A program made the translations under genes and the position numbers. Below are positions 45,895 through 58,020 of a DNA stretch of 64,000 nt, in pieces. Below the pieces are notes generated by a model that worked only from the letters and a program-made list of their open reading frames with translations, was not told where the DNA came from and searched no databases. The DNA is from Apostichopus japonicus. Lineage: Eukaryota; Echinodermata; Holothuroidea; Aspidochirotida; Stichopodidae. Every line of letters starts with the position of its first letter. The first letter of the stretch is position 1. The DNA lies in the NCBI RefSeq assembly GCF_037975245.1, contig NC_092577.1, positions 21,140,898 to 21,204,897 on the forward strand. The letters run 5' to 3'.

Positions 45895-47146
45895 GGACAA
45901 AATTAAATACTGTTCAAACAATTGAGTTTGATGAGGATATACAAATCAATTCAAATAAGATAATGATAGCATGTTGTCAGCTTAAAATGTCTATGCTTTA
46001 TGACTAATTGATAATTCCAGTAGCTGCATGTAGTCATCTTGAAGCAAATGTCAGCGATTTTTCATCTCTCCTAAAACATGCAACTAAGATATTTTATTCA
46101 ACCAAATGATAGCAGACACCAGGAAATAACTAGAACTTATGGCACCAAATTATATCCATCCCTTTACTCAACTAGCAATTACATGTAATAATACAGTATA
46201 TTACTGTAGCTTACTAAATTTAGTTGCCCAATTGCTCTCATGATAATTCATATCAATGAAATGATCCATCCAACCAATTTACAAACACAAACATTATGGG
46301 GTCACAAAGTCTGCAGGGTTATCCTCCTTTTGTTACTGTGGGCTACCTGATATAAAGGTTGTTAACCATTGCATGTGTCGATGAGGGAGATTTAAACTGT
46401 CAATATCATTCATTTGGAATGCAATAACGTTTGCCTGGGGAAAAAAGGAACTGCTACTAGGGAAAACATAGTTCTGACTTGTATGCCACATGCACATGAG
46501 AGTCCTTCTGCACAAGAAATAAATATTTGGGGTATATTTATTATCACTATATATTCTAGTTATATAGCTTAATATTGGTAAGACTTCGAAAAAGAAGACT
46601 TTGAAAAAGAATCAAACAGCCAAAGGATATAATGCAGATGTTTGAGAGTCATGAACAGCTAAAGCAGATACAAAATTCATACATTTTAATACAATGTGAA
46701 ACTGATCACTGTTTCTTGCATGGAACATGACTCCATGTAGTTTTCAAAATCTACAGCATAACTAGAGGAATATGAGCCTCACCAGTTACTACATTAATAC
46801 ATCTAGTTCTACCATGTTCTACTTCAGTATATTACAGGTCAATGAAGGTAATTGTTTTAGTTAAGATTAATTACCTTTTTTCTTTGTCCCTCTATTATCT
46901 ATTTTGTTACGACAAAATCAGTTATGTAATGTTTAAACTGACTTCGTAAAAAACTTCAATAACATCATTTTATTTATTAGGCAATGATGTAGTCTGCAAA
47001 GTGTAAAGGAGCTGATCGACTTCCCTCATTTAAGTGGAACTTTTTTCTCAAATTTCCTGAATCCAATAACATATGATTTTTTCGATCATTCTTGCCATTT
47101 ATCCCTCTTCCCATAATTCTTGGTGCCCCTACATATCCAGAACAAT

Positions 47147-47241
47147 AAACTGTCATACTTACATACAGGTGACTTGGCCATAGAGGATTCTTCTCGTTTC
47201 TTTCTCTCTCGTACATCAGCCTCCTGCACTGCTGGACACAG
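47147..47241 (-). other. Duplicated exon-like unit, copy 2
   Basis: Same edges as copy 1. It differs by a net one base, so only one of the two would keep a given frame; copy 2 reads VQEADVRERKKREESSMAKS or, in the other frame, NPLWPSHLY at its end. Confidence 0.5.
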
Positions 47242-48967
47242 CAAGAAATGAAATGAAGAACATTAATACACGAGTCACCATATTAGAACGTCTGACTGCC
47301 TTGGAGAAACGTCCATGAAATTTGAAATATACAAAGAAACTGAGGCTTAGATAGGATATTCGAACCAACACCCCTCACTCCTCCCCCAGGACTACGAGTC
47401 CCCACTCTATGGTGGTCAATGATGCATTCAAACACTAATATTATTTTAGGTGGTTACAATTTCGCTAGGGGTTATTTTCCATGTGTAATACGTTTCAGTG
47501 AAGGTTATCTACCATTGCATGCATGTGCCCAGATGAAAAAAAGGAGGAATCTTGGGCAAATTCCGCATGAAAAGTTGTGTGATTGCACATTCCTCACATA
47601 TCTAGCAATAGGACACCAGAGAGTATATCCACAATATAAACACGTACGGCTGAGCCACTAAAATTTCTTACATGAAGGTTTTCAATTGTTCCATTACTGA
47701 TTCCTGTTGTTTCCATGATGCAATTGACAAAGCTTTTATCCAAAACACAATGAAATGGTTTCCATTCTCTTAGAAGTATAATTTTTCTTCTTACCCACTG
47801 CTTCTTCTGGGTCTTCATTCGCAACCTGCCCTGTAAAATTGTAGAACAAAATGACGATCTGTTTAATCAATTTATCACCGCTTTTATTCCAAACTATTGT
47901 CACTTTTTGTGTTGTGACTGTATTATGTAATCCTTGTATACATTTACAGACAGGGAGATATTGGTCATATTGGTGACCTGTTTTTGCATAAAACAATTGA
48001 CTGTAAACACACTAGGAGCCTACCCTCCATCCCTTGTGGTATTGATCTGTAAGTTGGTGGGCTAGTGGGCACCTTATGATAACCTTATCCCATTGGCTGG
48101 CAAGTACCAACTGGGGTGGGGGAAGAAAATATGTTTCATGTATGTGTGTCTTTGGGTGAATTTTGACTTCACAATAGCATATATGTGAAGTAGCCTATAT
48201 AAGACTGAAAACTTTTACGTTGTCATAAGTTAGCTAAAGGGTGAAATGTCAGGAGGCCACAGGTCAAATAAGCAAAATGTTGCTAAAAACTGCTCCACAA
48301 ACTCCTCATCAGTGAAACAGCTCTGGCTCCTAAGTTTTGGTCAACCGTCCCCCTCCCGCATGTTAATCAGCCCTTGTGTCCTAACTACCCTTGGTACATA
48401 GTAACAGGCTTAGGCGCATCTTTGACTTGAAACCTTGATTGAGGTGCCTCCATATTTAAGATATTTAACAGTAGGCCAGCTTACCTAACCCTCTTAAAGA
48501 AAGCAGAAATATGAACTCCTCAACCTTTACAGGTACATACCATTAAAAACAATTTGTTTGACTTACAATGAAAGATGAATAAGCCTTGACTATTTGTATA
48601 AACTATTAAAAGAAAAGGCTGCAATTAAAAACTGGACAAACTGATGCCAAATTTGTCAATCATGAATATCTGTATAGGCCTAGCACATGGGCAATTTTGT
48701 GATGGAAAAGAGGCATCTTGGGGTCAAAGCTCGCCCAATTCTACACATTATATATGTAGTGAATAGTATATTTGGAGGAAATACTATTTGGTCTAACATG
48801 AAAAATGCTTGCAGGTGGTTGTTCTGGATTATCTTTCATTAGGATCATTGATCGGATCCTTAAAATCCTCAATAACAAGCCCACTATGCTACCGGATTAA
48901 TAATGTACCCCTCCTAACTTTGTGCGTACATTTGCCCACCTCTACGCGCACAGCATGGAAGTGAAAT
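47242..48967. other. Non-coding region, possible small exon at 47804-47835
   Basis: On the minus strand 'ttttacagGGCAGGTTGCGAATG' to 'GCAGTGGGTAAG' could be a very short exon (GQVANEDPEEAV). Otherwise nothing is supported. Confidence 0.3.
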
Positions 48968-48975
48968 GTCAAGGC

Positions 48976-49911
48976 CAGGGTCGGAAATAAGCAGGCCGAA
49001 GGTCGAGTCGCCCTCGCAAGTGCTAAAAAAGCCCTCCTAAAGCACAATTGCGAGGGCGAAAAAGAAAAGAGAAATATATGAAAATCGCCCTCGTTATATC
49101 AGGTGTCTGTGTAAAATTAATTGTGACATGCATTTGTTTTAGCTAGGCATTGCAGTAGCAGCGCGAATCGCGCAAACAATTTTCCGAATCCCGCATAAAA
49201 TTTGAAGTAGTGCCAGAGGGTCACGCAAAATCTCCACACAGTTAATTGCAAATTACGGCCTCCACTAAGCAATTTCAGTACCAATGGGAAATGTAACCTA
49301 ACCATCGGTTTGCAAAATAACCGCAAAAAACAATACTTTTCATAGCTTCGTTTACATACTGTTCTTGCTGCTATTGTGGCGCGCATGGTAGGCGAACACC
49401 ACACGTAGTCAACAGGAAAATCTAGCCTAAGCATCTCTTTATTCGCTGAAATTGTGACGCAGTTTAGCTACAACTGAAATATCCATGAAATACTGCAACC
49501 TTCAACCACATGTTAGCCGAACATAGGTATGTGATTTTATCCACACACAAAAACATACATGCCTTAAGGAAAAGGCACCAGCGGAAGTAAACCTGTTTTC
49601 TATTTCAGTTGATGGGTTATTGGTACTCGTCATATAATCGGTGGATTGACATTATTTGCTTAACGATTGCAAATTTTTGCGATTAAACTTTTAACGAATT
49701 TGCTATACTGGTCGCAACACCAGTAATAGGGCAGTTGTGCTTATTTTATCCTGTTGAATGGTTACAACCATTTGCGTAAACAGCATATATTGAACTTTGG
49801 AAAAGAGCCCCCCTAAACCTTCAAAAAGCCCTCGTAAATACATTAAGGGGGCGTTTCAACTTTTCATTATCCAAACTAGTCCCCCAAAGCCAAATATTAA
49901 TTCCCACCCTG
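48976..49911. mobile_element. hAT-type MITE, 936 bp
   Basis: The ends are CAGGGTCGGAAATAA and TTAATTCCCACCCTG, imperfect inverted repeats. Flanking 8-mers are GTCAAGGC (48968-48975) and GTTAAGGC (49912-49919). Inside, 'gccctcgcaag', 'gcgagggcg' and 'gccctcgtaaa' are subterminal repeats. No transposase frame. Confidence 0.75.
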
Positions 49912-50149
49912 GTTAAGGCTAACTGTTATAAATTTAATTTTTGGACATAATTGAAACATGGCTTCGTATTATAAGTTAATTGTGGGCCAAAAAATCACAA
50001 TAGCTCCATAAAATAAGGCATTTTACTAATGTAGGCTAAGCATTGTCCAGCCTTGCCTGTCTTCAGCAATACCGTTGGCTAAGGCTTAACTTAGGGTATA
50101 TATACTGTATCATTTGTATCCAAAAACGGTGGTATGTCAAAATCAAATT

Positions 50150-51720
50150 AAAGGAGTTTACCCCTGTTCGACCTTGCAAGAGGTCCTACGGGGGATAATA
50201 TTTAAGTTTTGTAGAATAGACACTTTTTTATACGCAAGGTTGTCTATTTTTCAAACAGGGAGATGCTGAGAAGTGAAGTTTTGTTCAATTAACATTGTAA
50301 AGAAGCCATAAATAAACAGGTCAGAACTGAAGAGCCAATTAGGTAGGGGTTACTAAAGGGGGAGGAATTTCTAAGTAAATGGGATTTAAAGACAGAGCGG
50401 TTTCTATTGTTTGGGTCGGCAGTGGTTGCTACTTAGTTAGAGATTTTGAATTGTACTTAAAGTACACCTGGAATTTGGGGGTTACACCCACTTAGGAAAT
50501 GGACCTTCTATAGGGGTGAGGCTTTAAGTAAGAAGTTTGAATACAGAGATGTGGTGGTTATTTAGGAAGTTAGTTAATGCTACATTATGTTTCAACACGA
50601 GTTTATTGATCAATGGATCATTGTCTAGGTTGTTTTTATATAGTTTGGTATTAAATTCTACGAGTAGGGTGAATAACCATTTTCCTGCGAGGAGAACGTG
50701 AGAGGTACCTTATATAAGAAGGGATTTTTAGGGCAAGTCGATAACCTGTGGTGTGGATTCTATTTAAAAAAATTTTATTGCAATTTGAAATGGTAAGCAA
50801 AGAGATGCTTCCGTAACTGAGAATTGGTTTTATTTTGGAATTGTACATTTGGATAGTGGTTTTCGCAGGGAAATTATACTTGTGTGAGAGGATTTGGATG
50901 TATTTAAGGTGGGACCAGCAGCGTTCTGCAGTTCTATTACAATGTAGGTTAAAGGATAATTTATTATCAAACGTTATACCGAGGAAGGTTGCATTGGGAG
51001 AGGCAGTGATTGAAGTGTTAAAAAGATTGATTTTGGAAATATGGTTACGGTATTTAGAGTTTTTAAAGGAGAAATTGACTAAGTTAGATTTTCAGGGGTT
51101 TATTTTTATTCTCCACATTGAGCACCAGTTTTCGAGATGTGTAATTGCTTTTTTGAGATTTAGTTCCGCTATGTGAATATTTTTACTGCTGCTCCAAATG
51201 GCTATATCGTCAACGTACTGACTATAGTTGCAATTTGAGAGGGGGGTTGTTTAGATCATTTACAAAAAGGGTGTAGAGGAGGGTGCTGAGAACAGCGCCC
51301 TGAGGGGTGCCTGCATGAAGTGGAATAGGGTTTGAATGTTGGTTTTTGTACTATATTTTTGTGTTGCGATCACTAAGGAAAGAAGTCTGCTATAATTGGA
51401 GGGAAGGTTATAGTTTGGTAGCTTAATTCTTATGCCGTTGTGCCAAGTTTTCTCAAACGCCTTTTCGGCATCAAGAAAGAGGGCAGTGGTATGTTTTTTT
51501 TATGAAACCGATTCGAATTTCTTCGGAAGACGAAGAGTTTGCTTTATTGCAGATTTCTCTGTACGGAAACCTGAGACGGGGAGAAGTGATCATTTAGTTC
51601 TAGTGCGGTTATCTATTATTCTTTCAAAAATCTTGCCTAAGGCTGGGAGGAGACTAACTGGGCGGTAGTTTTGGATTTTGGTGCGGTCTTTATTTGGTTG
51701 CTTACCAGTCAAAACGTCCC
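50150..51720 (-). pseudogene. Jockey-like LINE RT fragment, heavily decayed
   Basis: From right to left in shifting frames: IQNYRPVSLLPALGKIFERI (51690-51630), DAEKAFEKTWHNGI (about 51470), GAVLSTLLYTLFVNDL (about 51290), a YVDDI palm box (about 51210), and the C-terminal KIKPILSYGSISLLTISN and LALKIPSYI (50840-50720). The 3' region contains 'ggacctcttgcaaggtcga', typical of some Jockey/CR1 tails. The right edge at about 51720 is sharp. Confidence 0.7.
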
Positions 51721-51785
51721 TTTACCAAAACGTCCCCGCTTTTGGTGAAAACGTCCCCGTAAGTCAACGTCCCCGTCTTATCAGA
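51712..51785. repeat. Short repeat of 'aaaacgtccccg'
   Basis: Four copies of 'aacgtccc' lie in 60 bp, spaced about 15-20 bp. It borders the LINE and looks like the subterminal part of another element, but no partner end was found up to 52620. Confidence 0.55.
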
Positions 51786-52620
51786 TTCATTCACAGTTGT
51801 GAATATATATTAATTTTTTAAAGTTATAATTTTGCTAAGTTATTGGCATGCAAGTTGAATTACAGGCGCTAAATAAATCATGGACTATATCGTAGAAAAA
51901 AGTATAGGCCTACGCAGTATTAGTGAATTAACGAATTAAGGAAAACCAAAAATATTATACAAGAGGAATGAAAAAAGATTTTGGATGCGTATACTATACA
52001 ATATAAATATATCTCTATAATATTTTAAATTGAGTGAAATCACTTATCGTTTATTTTGACGAAGTAAAATTGACGGTACGTGCCCCTGTTGATATTTGAC
52101 ATTTTGAAGTATGGAATTTATCGTTCGATTACCTTTAGTGTTGTAACGTTACATGTTTTGCTTGTCGGTGAACAAGTTCTACAACAAGAATGTAGTTTAT
52201 TTAATATTCTAACGTATAACTTAAATTCAGTACAGATGTAACGGTATGTTGTTGATTTGTTGCTTGTCGGCGTTTCTTTATCTGTATATTTAATAAGGGA
52301 GTGTAAAGTAAAATTAAACAGGGTATGATTTGTATAGCGGACTAGGCTACTATAGTACTACTATGGTGGGGGTTGTTTACACGTGGTTCTGCTTGCTTAG
52401 GCCTGTGACTGTGAGCTCGTTCTTAGTTATGAACTGATACCTCATTTCATTTATTTCGTCTATACATAAGGTAAAAGTGGTATAGTATAAACAGGACACT
52501 AGAAAAACAATAGTAGTTAATCGAGCTTGCGACCAAAAATAACAAAAAACAAAAGAAAGAAGTAACAATTAAGAGTAGAGATAAATAAACATGGGATAAT
52601 CAATACTCAGTCAGCGTAGT
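51786..52620. other. AT-rich spacer, nothing recognised
   Basis: No gene, RNA or paired repeat was found between the two LINE fragments. Confidence 0.4.
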
Positions 52621-52629
52621 TTTCAATTA

Positions 52630-53250
52630 GGTGGGCTTTAGTTTTCGCTTAAACGTTACATAAGATTTTACAGTTTCTATATCATTTGGAAGCGCTTTCC
52701 AGGTTTTGTAGCAGTACGTAGTTGTTCAAGAGTAATTTACCGTGTTTCGTGTGATGTCTGCAAACAGAAAAATGGGTATTATTCCTCGTACTGTTACGAA
52801 TATACTCGGAATTACAGGGATTAAGGAAAATCACTAAAGACTCGGGGAGAATATTGTTGAAATACTTGAGAACATGAATGTCGCTGACCTTAACAATACC
52901 AAGGTCTTTGTGCAAAGTACTGGTAGGATAACGTCGATGTTGAAAAGTAATGGTTTTTAACATTCTATTTTGGTGGATTTGTAAAGGCTTAAGTATGGTA
53001 GCTTTAGCCATGCCATAAATTTCAGCACCATAAGATATCTTACAACAAACCAGTGAATAGTAAAGCTGAATAGCTACAGAGGGAGTGAGCGAATCCCCGA
53101 GGCGATAGAAAATGCAATTAAACTTAATTAAACAAGACTATTACAAAGGTCATGAATATGTGGCTTGAATGACAATTTATCATCAATCATAAAGCCAAGA
53201 TATTTGACGCAATCTGTTTTACAAATATTAGTATTATTGAATACAAAATG
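52630..53250 (-). pseudogene. LINE RT C-terminal fragment (CR1/Jockey-like)
   Basis: KTDCVKYLGFMIDDKLSFKP (about 53220-53160), then CCKISYGAEIYGMAKATILK and LQIHQNRMLKTITF, TSTLHKDLGIVKVSDI. These are the post-palm blocks. At least two frames are used. Confidence 0.65.
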
Positions 53251-53929
53251 CTATGAACACGAATGAGAAACATTATCTTTGGCATGAAAAATAGTAAAGT
53301 CCGGGTCGAAAGATGTTTGCAGTTGCTATTAAACTACTTTCTACTGTACTTGTTTACCTTCAGTTGTGTAAGTATATGCTAAGTTTTAAGTGGACCTAGA
53401 GGCCACAGGTTCTGGTTGGCTGAATATTTCTTCCTATGTTGTTAAGGCCACCTAGAATGTTTTGTCAAGTGTAAAGTAATGATGCCCTTTAGTGCCGAAA
53501 GTTTTAAACACTTACTTAAAAGTTACAAGATCATTTCAGTTTGGCTTATTTGTCACCGTTTTACTAGTAACACTGTTTTCTTCCCTTTTTTTTCTTCCTT
53601 TTTTTTCCTTTCAAAAATCTTACACAGTTGTTGAATTTAGTTTATCAATAAAAGAAAGACGACACTGCAGCAACGTGTCACAGACATCATTTTTCTAAAC
53701 GATTTATTTATATCGATATCTCAACATCTTCAGAGAGCCCTTTCTTCCTAATCGTGCTTTTGTTATCTTTTGATTTGACAATGGTTGAGACTATGTGGGA
53801 ATTTGGGAAATACCAACTGAGAGAAAGGTAGAGGGGTTCCATAAAGTTGTCTAATATCGACATCTATTGACATTGGAGAGAGTCCATGCCCCCCTTTTTG
53901 TATTTTTATTTACCGAATCATGATTTTTT

Positions 53930-54300
53930 TATTTTATTTTTTATTTGTGGTCACAAATTGTTTTTCAAAATATCATTTATTTGTAATATGATCATGATAT
54001 TTTTTGGTAATTTGTTCAGGTAATTTTTTTTGATAGAGATTCTTTCTTTTTCATGAAATGTAATAAAAAATGGAAAGAATATATATTTTTTTCGTGATAT
54101 AAATTTTCGCAATAAAATCATGAAGTTTTTGGTAATTTCATAAAGTACTTTTTTTATTTGTGATAAAGTTCTTTTTCACAAAATATAAAGTTTTTGGAAA
54201 TACGATCATAACAACTGGTAATTTAGTCATAAAACTTTCTTATTGTTATAAGAATTTTTATTGTTGAAGTTTTCGCAATATAATCATTGTGTTTTGCAAT
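53930..54300. repeat. AT-rich degenerate tandem repeat
   Basis: Units of 'tttttggtaatttcataaag' type recur about ten times with 30-40 bp spacing. Confidence 0.6.
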
Positions 54301-54450
54301 TTTATCTTGTAGATATTGTCATGGTTGAGTGCACTTGGGAACTACCCCCAAGGGCCCTGCCCATGCCCTCTTTTCTCCCCGTAGGAACAGGCGAGGAGTT
54401 AGGTCCTGATAGCCATTTACGCTATATTTCAGCTCAGAAGTTACTCAAGC

Positions 54451-56127
54451 CTATTTCTTTCCATCGATGTTGGGTGAGACGAGGTAGGCGCACTTTCGTA
54501 ACAGCTGACGGGCGTTTCTTTCACCGGCGATGTAAGAATCCCAAAGGGCAATTAGCTGTCCCTGGACCAAGCGATATTGTTTGCGTTGTCTACGATGCAG
54601 TTTGTTATCAGACACTATGATAAGAAGGTAGAAAGTTAAATTTCCTCTGCGAGCATGGCGATTCAGGGCCCCGTGCCAGCCCTCGACATCGTTGTTGGTG
54701 CGAACAGGTTGTCTGAAGACACTCCATGTAGGTGGCTTCCAGAGGCTTTCTTCTATCCATTGGCGTCGGATGTATTCAACAAGCTCCTGTATTTTGACTG
54801 TTGTGGCCCTTCTGCTCCAATTTTTCAAACACCGGCTGTATGTGTTCATGCAGCAGATATGGCAAGGCTATGAGCTGTCGGCACAGTTTGTGTGTTCCAT
54901 CGTCGTTCCGATATGCTGGGGCAAGTCCGATCTCTTGAATTTTCCTCCATATACAGTGTCCAATGGAAGGCGCAGCCTCTTATTGTGACGTGCGGAAATA
55001 CGCGAGGGATAGCATTCCAAACAGCCCTTTCAAAGTCTAATACCATCTCTGTCACTCTTTTGGGTGGTGGTGAGTTTACCGAAAAGTTCTGAAGGCTGTT
55101 AGTCTTTTTCGCGTTTTGCCGACATCAAAACAAACATGAGGGGCACCTGCTTCATGTTATCTCCACTGCGAACGAAGGAATGTATGGACATCAGCTGGCT
55201 GAACGGATCATCCACAACCTTGAATGTCCCATCGATGTACCATGTTTTGGATTTTGAAAGCAGTTCTATCATTTTGTCACTTGCGAACATCAGGTGCCGT
55301 TTCCCGTCTTTTCGGAGGAAATCACTAGGAATGTGACTCTCATCAATCTCGAACTGTAGGTCTTGTGGTTCAGCAGGTCTCATCTTTTGTCGGTGTCTGA
55401 TTGCTCTTCTTGCGAGATTGACGGGTTTCTGGAGCGCCTCTAAGGGTTCTGTTGCTTCCTGGATTCCTTCCTCGAGCATTACCTTGTTCACAATCTCTGC
55501 AGCTGATGTGAAGATCTCTCGGGCAGCTGTCTTCTTCACTTCCGCTGAAATCTTAGTTGCCAATTTGGCGCCAAGTTTACCTGGGTGAATATGGGCCTGG
55601 GTACCTCGCGTAAAACTTGTGCCTTTCTGCAGAACCGTAGCCTTGCACCACATAGCTTTGTTTCGAACGCTACATGTCCAGGTTCTGTTTCCATTCGCTC
55701 GCTGGGTCTTTACTGTATACGTGTACCCATCACTGTCTGCTAACTTTTCTTTTCCTTTCTGTGAACCATCTGTGATGATTTGGTATGTAGTTTCTGATGA
55801 GTCGCTTCCATCATATTGTTGGGGAGCATGTTCTTCGATGGACGACTCTTGCATGATTTCTGGAATATCAAATCCACCAAGGGCTTGTTGAATTGATCGA
55901 TGTGAAAGTCGGGTGCTCTCAGCGATGGGATTGGCGGCCTGGAGCTGGCATGGGAAGCAAATCCACTCTACATCTGTTTCTTGAGCTACGGCCATTCTGT
56001 ATTCCTCACGGCTTATCCCTGTTGCGCAGATGCGATGTTGCCATCGATTACAGCCATCACACAGCAAGGCCTCTTGTCTCTTTCTCACTGGCTTCTGGCA
56101 GTCAATGCAGATGTACTGTTCTGTCAT
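54451..56127 (-). pseudogene. MULE (Mutator-like) transposase with PHD and FLYWCH fingers
   Basis: Transposase of a cut-and-paste element, nearly full length. The likely start is the ATG at 56127 (MTEQYICIDCQ); a longer frame uses a non-ATG start at 56172. Residues 7-61 form a PHD finger (CIDC...CDGC...HRIC...CFPC). Residues about 120-175 form a FLYWCH finger (GNRTWTCSVRNKAMWCKAT...HIH). Next come KTWYIDGTFKVVDDPF (first catalytic Asp), VLDFERAVWNAIPRVFP (second Asp), RGCAFHW and VRTNNDVEGWHGALN. Breaks: an extra base at about 55099-55106, one near 54955 and one near 54810. The C-terminus ends at 54451. No introns are visible. Terminal inverted repeats were not found. With only three small breaks it is a fairly young copy. 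Confidence 0.85.
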
Positions 56128-56720
56128 CTTGATATTGAAGTTGAAAATGGTTGATTCTTTGGACTGGATCACTTAGCACCAGGGTAAATGAAGTTTAGTC
56201 TGTGAACCAAACAGACCTCGTAGTCTTGCACATTCACAATATAGTGATAGCTTTGAACAATCTGTTGCACAATGCCATAACTTCCTACAATCACAAAACA
56301 TTACCTTTTCCCGAGAATTTAAGAGGGGAGTACTAACTAATATAGTAGCCCATTCCCAGACACCCCTACCACCAATATTGTCAATGTCAAAAAGTATTCA
56401 TGCTGTTATTAGCATGTTTAACTACACAGTTAACAACCATGAATAGTACTTGCCATGTTTTCTTTGACAAAGTCAACAAAACCAACAATAACCTTTACAT
56501 AGACCCAGAGACTCCTCATTCCTGACTTTTTCTGCATTAATTTAATTGCATCACAAATCAACTGGCTGTACTACCAATACATTTTTCACAGCTGATCACA
56601 TAGTGCCATCTCAGATATAAACATATACGCCAACCCTCAGCAAATTTGTACATAGACGCGTATCATCCAGCTAATAGTCATTCCCGTTATAATACAACTT
56701 CATTTGACATGATTAAAGAG
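56128..56720. other. Non-coding spacer upstream of the MULE
   Basis: No supported gene. It would hold the 5' UTR and promoter of the MULE transposase on the minus strand. Confidence 0.4.
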
Positions 56721-56729
56721 GCGTGGTCG

Positions 56730-56812
56730 TGACGTAGTGGCTTTTAGAATATTTCTTCTGGACGTCAGAGTTTGGTACAGTACATTTCTCTGACGTCACG
56801 AAGGTGACGTCA
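56730..56812. promoter_or_regulatory. Cluster of CRE (TGACGTCA) sites
   Basis: Two perfect TGACGTCA palindromes at 56791-56798 and 56805-56812, six bases apart, plus GACGTCA at 56761-56767 and TGACGTAG at 56730. CREs bind ATF/CREB factors in animals. They lie between the leftward MULE and a rightward splice donor at 57173, so they could serve either or both. Confidence 0.55.
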
Positions 56813-56999
56813 CTCAGTACTTTTACGAATGATCACCGCGACGAACATCGGCAACTTTCTCCTGTATGCAGTCTGCTACATGTACAGTTTCATATAGGGA
56901 AAGCCCAGTACACAATGAAGGGAGTGACTGTTTTATTGACAATAGGCTACCGTGAATTAGATATTTAAAGCGGAAATTAAAAGAACGGAGGTCAACATC

Positions 57000-57172
57000 G
57001 GTTGTTCTTTCCGACGCTTTGATGAGTGGGTTCGACGAAAAAAAAAAGGCTTCGAGACGAAACGAGGTGAATTTAAAGAAAGTCGAGGGATAGGTGACAA
57101 AGACCTAACGGTTTCCTCAACACATTGTGGACACCTCCTTGAATGTCATCTCACTGCATGTCGTTTTTGCTG
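57000..57172 (+). other. Possible 5' exon ending in a GTAAGT donor
   Basis: The block is less AT-rich than its surroundings and ends TTTTTGCTG|GTAAGTGCG at 57172/57173. The ATG at 57145 starts a ten-codon frame whose phase does not fit the exon at 58021, so this is likely a non-coding leader exon for the Kolobok gene. The start is not defined. Confidence 0.4.
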
Positions 57173-57601
57173 GTAAGTGCGTAACTTTCAGCATGCATAA
57201 ACTTTTAAAAATGTTTGATATGCCTAGGTCCTCCAACCATAGGTGAACAAGTCATACATTGATGTAGGCCTATAACTGAAAGTCAATTGCTTTCTCGCGA
57301 TCAAGGTGAAGCAAGTACATACAGTATTCCAAGAACCTTTCAAATAATTGATTAGGAATAGGCTCAGGCCTAATTTTCGTTGCTAAAGCCTCGAGGCCTA
57401 ACTTCTTTGTGTAGGTTTTATTCTGTCAAGGGACCTCTTTGGACTTATTTTTAGTTATGGACAATATCAGTATTGATTTACCTCAATGATGAACTGAAGT
57501 AGTGCCAGGGCTTTATTTTCTCAGTTTGAAACTTGTAAGATTGTATCTGAGGACAGTTTATCCTCTCATCATGAGAACAGGTGTAAAATATGTTTAGATC
57601 G

Positions 57602-57835
57602 AACTTGAGGTGTCCCCCTCCCACACAAGATATATTCACGTTGAAGATATATTCTAATTAGTAGGAGTTGTATGTGGATCACCAGTTATAACTGGTGATC
57701 CACATACAACTCCTACTAATTAGAATATATCTTCAACGTGAATATATCTTGCTGGTGATCCACATACAACTCCTACTAATTAGAATATATCTTCAACGTG
57801 AATATATCTTGTGTGGGAGGGGGAAACCTCAAGTT
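57602..57835. repeat. Near-perfect fold-back repeat with a duplicated 60-bp right arm
   Basis: The left arm (57602-57688) meets its mirror image at the palindrome ACCAGTTATAACTGGT (57681-57696). The right arm then repeats with a 60-bp period (57692 and 57752). The outermost 84 bp (57752-57835) matches the left arm with a single mismatch. The open frame over it is caused by the repeat. It may be a fold-back MITE or an assembly artefact. Confidence 0.9.
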
Positions 57836-58020
57836 TGCATGATAAATTGCCTAGCTGGTTGTATTCAATTGCTGGAGTCACATCAGACCAAAGTTGATGA
57901 AGACTTATACATAAAAACGTGTTGTTCTGTTAAGTAGAAAGTGGTGTGAGTGAAATTTGTGCTTTGACAGCCCTTGCAACTGCTTGTTTTTGTTACACTT
58001 TGTTGAAGGTCGTTTCACAG

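Noticed and set aside
54261-54873. Several rightward frames over the MULE region
   Set aside because: They are antisense to the recognisable transposase and have no domain of their own.
57695-57937. Protein with two copies of a LLLIRIYLQREYIL-like unit
   Set aside because: It lies over the fold-back repeat; the repetition is a DNA-level effect.
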